DNA of 64,000 bases from a virus: positions 1 through 64,000 of the IMG/VR virus record IMGVR_UViG_3300023174_000117. The stretch is one strand, 5' to 3'. This document shows positions 44,944 through 51,265 of the stretch, piece by piece. Made by a program: the position numbers and the translations under genes. Position 1 is the first letter of the stretch; each line of letters starts with the position of its first letter. The notes beneath the pieces were generated by a model. That model was not told the origin of the DNA, did not search any database, and saw nothing but the letters and a program-made list of their open reading frames with translations.

Positions 44944-46152
44944 TATATCCTCCAAAACTGACGATAACATTGATTTGTTAAAATGATCATTTTCTTCTTC
45001 TGCTGCAAACTTAGATACTGACGCTTTTTTTGCATCCCAAGTATTATCTGGAATCACTCCTCCAGCCTGAAATTCATTTGAATCGCTAGGTGAAGCAATT
45101 AGTGAGCCAGAAGCGCCAGTATAGTCTTTAACGTCAAAATCATCAGATCCTACCAAGCCAGTTATTGGATTTGTAGTTTGTCCTGATGTAAAATTTTCCA
45201 TATTCTGTGGGGAGCCCTGTACAACTGGGGCGTCTGTGGATGCAACTTTTAATAAATTATTCTTGGTTAAGAAACTTGTGATGATTTTCTTTCTCTCTGT
45301 TATGGAGCAACCTTCATCACCACAAGCTGTCTTGACTATCGTGTTTAGATGCTGAGCTTGCTCTGAAGATAGGCTGCCCAACATTTCTTCGAAATTATCT
45401 ACACCATAGTTTACGAATTCATCACGATAGCTTTTTAGCGATGCTATACACTTCAATAGGACCGCACCAGCTTCCGCAGGCTGAACAACAAGAGAGTATT
45501 CAATTGGCTTCAATCCAACGTTTATTTCGCCCCAAGCAGATCTCTTTGTGACATGATCACAATATTCTTTTGCGGTCTTTGCTTTATTTCCACATTCGGA
45601 GCAAACAGATACTTCTACTGCGGTTCCCATCGAACCATATCTTACTATACCTGTCTCAACTTTCTTTGCCAAATCAGCATAATTTATGCGATCTAGAGCG
45701 CAGAGGCCAACGACCTGTTTTAGCTTTTCGTCGTAATGAGTATCTAGAATAATTCCTCTTATACCATCAACAGAATCTGAGATATGATCCTTGCATAGAG
45801 GTTTTCCAATCCAATCTCTTGCGGCTTTTTTAAGCTCTGCTTCGGGGAAAATATCGGAATTGCTGTTTTTGTGTGGGCGAACGTTACCGTGCCATCTCCA
45901 GTTGTCATCAAAGTATCCCCAAGCTCTTTCTCTTCCAACCTTCTTGAGATCTCCCTTTTCATCTATAAGGGCTGACTCGGCGGCCTTAATGAATATAATA
46001 GAGAAATAAAGAAAGTCATCTGACTTTGGGGCTATAGACTTAATTTCGTGAGCAAGCTTCGTCATGCGATCCACAATGACTGGATCAGCAAGAACTGCTT
46101 CGCTACTTAAAGGAGTGATCTCCGAGGAACTGTATCCTACTTTTTTAAACAT
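43021..46152 (-). CDS. Prohead protease fused to scaffold
   Basis: This is a 1043-residue protein. Residues about 60-235 form a capsid maturation protease: H123 in WIGKPLCKDHISDSVDGIRG and S174 in GIVRYGSMGTAVE are the likely catalytic His and Ser, and the fold ends with INVGLKPIEYSLVVQPAEAGA, typical of prohead proteases. A Cys/His motif (C184-x2-C187-x10-C198-x-H200) follows the Ser and probably binds zinc. Residues 404-1043 are the scaffold: two tandem repeats, a Pro/Ala/Met-rich linker (APPMPPMPPMAPP), coiled coils and a Lys/Glu-rich stretch. AGGGAA precedes ATG. The protease would digest the scaffold after shell assembly. Confidence 0.75.
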   Translation of the reverse strand: MFKKVGYSSSEITPLSSEAVLADPVIVDRMTKLAHEIKSIAPKSDDFLYFSIIFIKAAESALIDEKGDLKKVGRERAWGYFDDNWRWHGNVRPHKNSNSDIFPEAELKKAARDWIGKPLCKDHISDSVDGIRGIILDTHYDEKLKQVVGLCALDRINYADLAKKVETGIVRYGSMGTAVEVSVCSECGNKAKTAKEYCDHVTKRSAWGEINVGLKPIEYSLVVQPAEAGAVLLKCIASLKSYRDEFVNYGVDNFEEMLGSLSSEQAQHLNTIVKTACGDEGCSITERKKIITSFLTKNNLLKVASTDAPVVQGSPQNMENFTSGQTTNPITGLVGSDDFDVKDYTGASGSLIASPSDSNEFQAGGVIPDNTWDAKKASVSKFAAEEENDHFNKSMLSSVLEDIMSESSLRKRAELRRKLAYHQGGSDKAVEPATFKKETFSFEADKQMHQDGKMGGAEGSFPGDQDIKQKLSRAQLEERRLRRLAYFQGASEGAEPKTFKSEPFPFDEDKQMHQDGKMGGDKGMFPGDQQLKEKMKRASYEGPALSTKLSWAPAPSGQINKSAAVFEVFAGDKRVIAATGSEIFGDELSQNWDWFTSKEYGQEVCKQIRASGLDHVTMLLKGAQEMPPAPPMGPEAGAPPAPPMPPMPPMAPPAGEAPEMSDEGDDSPKKTVEDALVSIEEAVAKARDALGKIEGGGKVTVNIDADQGAADVESGGEEVKLSREISQQLKVALAELDESADELAMIAETYENAHRLSSENVADLNKIARDSLRDADRALGQTSALTKMASSLSQVMTKTAKVVYAEDYQTMADDSSDMSSEVGDMSHDMHDIIGQADDSDDEVQDLISMAMDLRRARREEILVQAAKKKAPAAKSAPAKPSKAKGKAEEEEEAPKSKKMKDEEPKKSEKASKKEEPKEEKSDDAKEKKTASLKEIVSEAFSTKKADQDREVYKLKLRRAFDVALEMQKKGLIGMSKTALDKQVDDIMDFDDRAFEAFKRSVANAKSISSVKIATDLGGVNVGVESSEQSPSKSSSDILKMLWE
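44530..44907 (-). repeat. Tandem 60-66-residue repeat in the scaffold
   Basis: Two copies encode RRKLAYHQGG and RRLAYFQGAS, each followed by a variable link, then ADKQMHQDGKMGG and EDKQMHQDGKMGG, then FPGDQ and a basic helix. The core is nearly identical, so the duplication is recent or under constraint. The repeats open the nested scaffold. Confidence 0.75.
44949..44953 (-). promoter_or_regulatory. Internal Shine-Dalgarno GGAGG deciding the scaffold start
   Basis: GGAGG on the minus strand lies 5 bases before the in-frame ATG at 44943, inside the protease gene codons for Leu-Glu-Asp-Ile. Confidence 0.7.
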
Positions 46153-46176
46153 TAAAATTCCCTGTTATTTTACAAA

Positions 46177-46368
46177 CTATTCTTCTAAATTAGTTGAAAA
46201 TTTTTTTTGTGTAAAAAAATCACTTGATTTTTTATAATCAGGATTTTCTGAACATCTGCAGACGCTTCTATCGTTTATTATCAGTAACTTATTACCGCAA
46301 TTCTCGCAAACTTCTGAGGAATCTTCAACGGAAGTAGAGTTTGTTGTATCTCCGTATTTCAAAAACAT
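46177..46368 (-). CDS. Small zinc-ribbon-like protein
   Basis: This is a 63-residue protein with a four-Cys cluster: CENCGNKLLIINDRSVCRCSE (C-x2-C, 13 residues, C-x-C), suited to one zinc. The rest is polar. AGGTGA precedes ATG. It sits between the DUF192-containing gene and the protease gene, so it may be a small virion or assembly protein. Function unknown. Confidence 0.55.
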   Translation of the reverse strand: MFLKYGDTTNSTSVEDSSEVCENCGNKLLIINDRSVCRCSENPDYKKSSDFFTQKKFSTNLEE

Positions 46369-46375
46369 TGGTCAC

Positions 46376-48520
46376 CTATTTTGTTAAAACTTTTTGATTT
46401 AAAATATTTTGAGAAATATAATCAATAAAATTATTTATATTGTTCTCAAGATCTTCGGTTGATTTGGAAAACTTCTCTGTATCTTCAGCTAGTTTTGCGA
46501 TAAATACTTCTGGCTCGGATATTTTATCGACAAGCGCAAAGATCTCCTCAACAACATCGACGTATTGAGAGCAGGAAATCGTCAAAGAGTCTATTTTTTC
46601 TGATACAGATGAGATATCTTTAATCTCGTTCATTATCTGTAGAGATGATTTGATGACAGATAGAGCGTCAAAAACTCTTTTTGCGTTTCTTCGGCAAGAC
46701 TGCTGATAAGCACCTTTGTAGGTTTTTATTAATTCGGGCTTATCTTTTATTTTTGAGAATTCTTGATTATTAGCTTGTAGCTTATCTAATACGATTGAAA
46801 CTAAATCTAAAGATTTTTTTAATTTCAAGTAAGCCTTTTTTGCCTCAGACTTTATGGAATCTGGAATAGGTATTCCAGAAACTTTCTTGAATTCCGCCGA
46901 AGAGATGTATCTAAAGTTTTTGCCACCAAATCTTTCGGACGCAACTCTTATGATCTGGCTTGGTTCTAAATCATTTGATATTGTAAATACCTCGCTGGCC
47001 CAAAGATCAGGATGAACCAAAAGCTCTTCTTCAGCCCTCTTCAGAATAAGCTTCTTTAAAAGATCTGAATTTTCTATATTTCTAGTTGCGAATACAACTT
47101 TATCTCCGGAAGCAATGCTTTTGTTTAATTCATAAATTATTCTTCTTGCTTCAGGATTCGTGTTGCTTTCTTTTGCCATAAAATTAGAAAAGCTACCCAA
47201 TTTATTTGGGATAACCGAATAATCTTTGTATTGACCCACCTTGGAAAGAAATTCTTTCAATCCGATAATCTTGGAGGACTCGCCTTTGCTAGATAGGGAA
47301 GATTTTTTAAATATCTTTATTTTTGCATCCTTATCGAAGATGATTTGATCAAAATCAAAGATAGAAACATTTGAATTAAAATCACTGCTAGAAGCAATTT
47401 TAGATAGGGGAGGGATGGAGAAAGGACTGGTGCCACTAATTATATCGTAATTTTTAAATTCAATTTTTTTATTTGAAAATTTTGTTATACGATGATAAGT
47501 TGGCCTATCAGAAGTCAGCTCCTTTGTCGAAGAGTACTTCTCAAACTGTTCGCCATTTACTGAGGATACAGTTATTTTATCGCCAACATTTATTCCTAAT
47601 TTATCGGAAGTTTCTCCGAGAACTTCCAGAACGCATGAAATATTCGCTGCACCAAAACTGCCGATTGTCCCCGGAATAATATTCTTGCAGATCTTCTTTA
47701 TCTTATTGTCTGCATCGATAAAAATTATGTCAATTGGAAAATCCACTGTCCCCATGTGATACATTACATCTTGAGGCCTGTCGTATGGGAAAATCAGACC
47801 GGAACCATATTTTAATCTAGGGTAAGTTTGAAGTCCTGCAATTTTGTCTTCTATATTTGATGCAACGTCACAAATAAACCAGGCTTTTCCATCGAGACTT
47901 TTTGAGTCAGATATTTCTATTGATGCGACCTTTGAAATCTCATTCTTCTCTACGTAGTAAAGACCATCATTATGATCGCTCTCTTTTATTTCAAAGCCTA
48001 ACTTGCTGAGATAATCGACAGACTTCTTATTTGCATTTACAATAACACCCTTGCAGACTGGTCTCGAATACTGACTGATGTTGAAAAAAATTCTTTTTTG
48101 ATCTTCTGGTGTAAAATCCTCAAGATTAATTAGGAATCCGGAAAACTTCTTCATAATGGGAGAATTCCTCAGATCAATTCTTAGGAAATCATCTCCTCCC
48201 TTTGAAGAAAATTTAATCACAGAGTCGCCTACATCATTACCGGGGTCTATGTTGTAGGTGATTACAGTTCCATATTTACCTACAGATGAGCTTATTTTCT
48301 GCAGAGTCTTCTGAAAAGAATTTTTTGACAAGCTCAAAGTTACGTCAGGATCTTGATCTGAAACATCACTGATATGGCCTTGCTCATAGGAATCCACTGG
48401 AGAAAATGGTACTCCGGAATCATACCTTATTTCGCTTCCATGCTCTTTTTGGGTGGCAGTTTCGAAATTTTTATTTCGCTGACTTTCCAATGTTAGTAAT
48501 GATTCTGAATTTTTGCGCAT
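46376..48520 (-). CDS. Large protein with a DUF192 domain and a HAD-like region
   Basis: This is a 714-residue protein. Residues about 213-320 match DUF192: IAGLQTYPRLKYGSGLIFPY, then VDFPIDIIFIDADNKIKKIC, then SCVLEVLGETSDKLGINVGD. Residues 387-396 (IFDFDQIIFD) and 474-480 (KVVFATR) have the order of HAD-phosphatase motifs I and II, but motif III is not clear, so that domain may be degenerate. Residues 155-190 (KKSVDYLSKLGFEI) look like the end of an acetyltransferase fold. The C-terminal 150 residues are helical. AGAGGC precedes ATG. It lies between the portal-side gene and the protease; a head assembly role is inferred. Confidence 0.55.
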   Translation of the reverse strand: MRKNSESLLTLESQRNKNFETATQKEHGSEIRYDSGVPFSPVDSYEQGHISDVSDQDPDVTLSLSKNSFQKTLQKISSSVGKYGTVITYNIDPGNDVGDSVIKFSSKGGDDFLRIDLRNSPIMKKFSGFLINLEDFTPEDQKRIFFNISQYSRPVCKGVIVNANKKSVDYLSKLGFEIKESDHNDGLYYVEKNEISKVASIEISDSKSLDGKAWFICDVASNIEDKIAGLQTYPRLKYGSGLIFPYDRPQDVMYHMGTVDFPIDIIFIDADNKIKKICKNIIPGTIGSFGAANISCVLEVLGETSDKLGINVGDKITVSSVNGEQFEKYSSTKELTSDRPTYHRITKFSNKKIEFKNYDIISGTSPFSIPPLSKIASSSDFNSNVSIFDFDQIIFDKDAKIKIFKKSSLSSKGESSKIIGLKEFLSKVGQYKDYSVIPNKLGSFSNFMAKESNTNPEARRIIYELNKSIASGDKVVFATRNIENSDLLKKLILKRAEEELLVHPDLWASEVFTISNDLEPSQIIRVASERFGGKNFRYISSAEFKKVSGIPIPDSIKSEAKKAYLKLKKSLDLVSIVLDKLQANNQEFSKIKDKPELIKTYKGAYQQSCRRNAKRVFDALSVIKSSLQIMNEIKDISSVSEKIDSLTISCSQYVDVVEEIFALVDKISEPEVFIAKLAEDTEKFSKSTEDLENNINNFIDYISQNILNQKVLTK

Positions 48521-48529
48521 AAGTAGCCT

Positions 48530-49582
48530 CTAGATATGTTTCTTTAGTTCTTCTAAAACAGCCTTAATAAAATAACCATCTTTTCCGTTTAATATATTCT
48601 TAACAAGAGCGATACTCGTTCCGATTGCTGCACCGGCAGGAGTTTTCTTAGCAACCATCTCGGATACATTAAGGTTGGATATCCTACCTCTTATGTTGGC
48701 CCTCGCCTTATTCCTTGAATTCATAGAAAACTTAGAAATCATTATCATGATGATTTTTGAAATTTGCTCGCCAACCGTCTTTGGATCGGTAGAAACAACC
48801 TGAGCCTCCTTGAGAAGTCCTATGTTAGATACGACCTCTTTATAAGCCAACTCCTTTGCCTTGTCTAGTGGTAATCCTGAGTCAAAATGCTTTCTAATTG
48901 ATTTTGAAAAATCCATGGAAAATTTTTGAATCTTTTTACTCGAATCAGGCATATCAGACATATATATCTTGTATATATAATCTATATATAGTGACTCATA
49001 AGATATTTTTTCAACTTCAGCATTTTTAACAATTAAGAAATTTAAAAAATCAGAAAGAACAACGTTACCGGAGACATCCGATACGTTTTTTAGATTGTGT
49101 AGAGTATTTCTGATATCATTGCTTATTTTTTCATCATCCTCAATGGATGTTTTTAGATTATACATATCCGGCGTTATTTTGGGATTAATCTCCGCCGGGA
49201 GTCCCGAAGAAACTGGATAGGAGTCTCCAGGCATAATAAACCCAAATCTCCCTCCATTCTCAGTGTTGCTTTCATCGCCCCCAACGAGAGAGGGTATGTT
49301 TGCAAAATCAACTAATTCATCTGCAGGTCTAGAGCTGTATGATGTCTTTTTTATCTTTTTTTCGGTCTTGCCAAAGCCAGGCTTGTTCACCATCTCGCTC
49401 ATAGTATGAGCTTTATACTTCTTTGGTTTAAAGCTTGTTTTTCCATCTCCATCCGGATCTTTCAGCTTTCCCTTTCCCTGAACTAAGTCGGTAATTGTAA
49501 AAATTACCTCCTTTCCAGATGGAGATTTTGTTTTATAAAGAGAGGTTGTGGCAGAGCCATTGAAAGCTTTCTTGTTATTCAT
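48530..49582 (-). CDS. Head-region protein of unknown function
   Basis: This is a 350-residue protein. The N-terminal third is basic and polar with DPDGDGKTSF (a calcium-loop-like D-x-D-x-D-G). The middle and C-terminal parts are helical (SYESLYIDYIYKIYMSDMPD; EQISKIIMIMISKFSMNS). The ATG at 49582 has no Shine-Dalgarno site and lies about 12 bases after a copy of the promoter-like element (CCTGCTAATATTA), suggesting a very short leader. It follows the portal gene, but no portal-adaptor motif is seen. Confidence 0.5.
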   Translation of the reverse strand: MNNKKAFNGSATTSLYKTKSPSGKEVIFTITDLVQGKGKLKDPDGDGKTSFKPKKYKAHTMSEMVNKPGFGKTEKKIKKTSYSSRPADELVDFANIPSLVGGDESNTENGGRFGFIMPGDSYPVSSGLPAEINPKITPDMYNLKTSIEDDEKISNDIRNTLHNLKNVSDVSGNVVLSDFLNFLIVKNAEVEKISYESLYIDYIYKIYMSDMPDSSKKIQKFSMDFSKSIRKHFDSGLPLDKAKELAYKEVVSNIGLLKEAQVVSTDPKTVGEQISKIIMIMISKFSMNSRNKARANIRGRISNLNVSEMVAKKTPAGAAIGTSIALVKNILNGKDGYFIKAVLEELKKHI

Positions 49583-49594
49583 AGTTTTTATTTT

Positions 49595-49607
49595 AATATT
49601 AGCAGGT
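49595..49607 (-). promoter_or_regulatory. Candidate promoter element upstream of the 350-residue gene
   Basis: The minus strand reads ACCTGCTAATATT here, nearly the same as the element at 28583-28596. It is 13-25 bases before the ATG at 49582 and lies just past the start of the preceding intergenic gap. Confidence 0.4.
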
Positions 49608-49609
49608 TG

Positions 49610-51262
49610 TTAAGCTGGAGTTGGAGGCTCCCCGCCCGCAGGAGAAGATGACATTCCTGGCAACCCGCCTCCACCACCAGCCGCTGGTTCTGCGGGAGTG
49701 ACTTCTTCTGGTGGCTCCGGTATTGCTTTTTCTGGGTCAAGAGACAGTAGTTCCGATAGTCTCATGTTTCCAAGGATGCTCTTTTCCTTGTTTGTAATTG
49801 CTTCGTGAATAGCCTCTTCTCTTAATCTCTTTTGCTCTTCTTCGTAGCTTAGACCCAAGCTTCTGCATAGAGTCTGAACTGAGATTTGCTTATTACCAAC
49901 ATAATTACCTAAGGTTTGGACGTAATCATTCAAATCGTATAGATTCATATGGTTGAAGTCGATAGAAGGAACTTGAAGTCTTTTTTCGCCATCAACATAT
50001 TCAAAGAAATCTTGAAGCTCGCACATTGGGGCGAAAATTTTGCGCTCCAACCATTTTTTAATCATATTTCGGAATATATCATAACGCTGCCTTAGGACTT
50101 CAAGACCAACAGAAGATGAGGCATAGGATGCTCCCTCTTGATCAAACAATGCCTTTGGTGCCATAAGCCCATTATACAAGTTATTCATAATAAACTCTAA
50201 ATCCGAACCCACATCAAGTGTTGCGCCGGAGAATCCAACTCTAGCAATATCGACATTATTATGAGTGACAATTTTGAAATCTTTGTCGTATTGAGCTTCC
50301 TCAAGAACCTGTCTAAAAGCCTCAATGTCATTTTGAGTTGGTTTGTATTCATCACCGCCAAGCTTGACGAGAGTTATAGGGTTAATCATTCCGTCGGCCT
50401 GAGCAAATTTTGATTCACGAATTTTATCTAAAAGCATCAAGTCTTTGTAAACAGAAACGATAATTGAAGTACCCCTTATATCATAAGGTGAGCTTAGGAG
50501 TTTTAGGTGTGATACGTTAAATGTATCAAGTGGAATATTCTGATTTCTTCTCACATAATCAAGAATATGTGTTGGTAACTTGGATTTTATAACCGCATCC
50601 GATGGATCGCTAGAAGTCGCCAGTCTTTTCAGTGTGGCATCTGGCATGAGAGAAACTATAGTTTGGTCACCTATTACAGACTTTTTAACATGCACATAGT
50701 CTGGATTTAAGATAGTTATTCTTTTCCATGTTCCAGATGCCTGATCTAGCTCGGAATAAGGAAAGACCTCTCCAAGCTTCCAATACTCCAAAGCAACACC
50801 ATAAACTATTGAATAAAGATCGATTTTCTCAGACCACTCCAAGAAAAACTGCTGAACCTTTTTATTCTTGCAAGAGATGTTTATTTTGCTTAGCGGATAA
50901 GATGAGTGGAGGTTTACTGCGTTTCTAACGATTGGATTGGTATCGTAATAGATACGATTCCAAGAGTTCATCGTTACGCGATCTCTTGGCAAATTTAGAT
51001 TTGCAAGCAAGAATAGGGGCGAGAAAACATCAGGTGCCATACGATCTGTGTCGTGTGTTGTTTTCAAAGGCCCCATTGGGGAAGCGATTGAGCCCTGCTT
51101 TTTGAAGTTAGTGCTATGAGCAATTGCCGCATTGGGAACTAAGCTTGATGCCTCAGCTTTGTTAACAACTTCTGAAATTTGTGCCCTTCTAATCTCGCTA
51201 AGAGACTCGGAGGCATATTTTGAAATTTGAGATTCAGATGGCGGCCTACTAACTCTTCTCAT
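49610..51262 (-). CDS. Portal protein
   Basis: This 550-residue protein follows the large terminase gene and matches a myovirus portal: the start region SPLFLLANLNLPRDRVTMNSW, then IYYDTNPIVRNAVNLHSSYP, YGVALEYWKLGEVFPY, ITILNPDYVHVKKS, a helix with LEFIMNNLYNGLMAPKAL and LEVLRQRYDIFRNMIKKWLE, and a C-terminal helical crown. The last 45 residues are Pro/Gly/Ala-rich, as in the 511-residue gene at 56859-58394. The portal forms the dodecameric DNA channel at one capsid vertex. AAGGATG precedes the ATG. Confidence 0.85.
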   Translation of the reverse strand: MRRVSRPPSESQISKYASESLSEIRRAQISEVVNKAEASSLVPNAAIAHSTNFKKQGSIASPMGPLKTTHDTDRMAPDVFSPLFLLANLNLPRDRVTMNSWNRIYYDTNPIVRNAVNLHSSYPLSKINISCKNKKVQQFFLEWSEKIDLYSIVYGVALEYWKLGEVFPYSELDQASGTWKRITILNPDYVHVKKSVIGDQTIVSLMPDATLKRLATSSDPSDAVIKSKLPTHILDYVRRNQNIPLDTFNVSHLKLLSSPYDIRGTSIIVSVYKDLMLLDKIRESKFAQADGMINPITLVKLGGDEYKPTQNDIEAFRQVLEEAQYDKDFKIVTHNNVDIARVGFSGATLDVGSDLEFIMNNLYNGLMAPKALFDQEGASYASSSVGLEVLRQRYDIFRNMIKKWLERKIFAPMCELQDFFEYVDGEKRLQVPSIDFNHMNLYDLNDYVQTLGNYVGNKQISVQTLCRSLGLSYEEEQKRLREEAIHEAITNKEKSILGNMRLSELLSLDPEKAIPEPPEEVTPAEPAAGGGGGLPGMSSSPAGGEPPTPA

Positions 51263-51265
51263 TTT

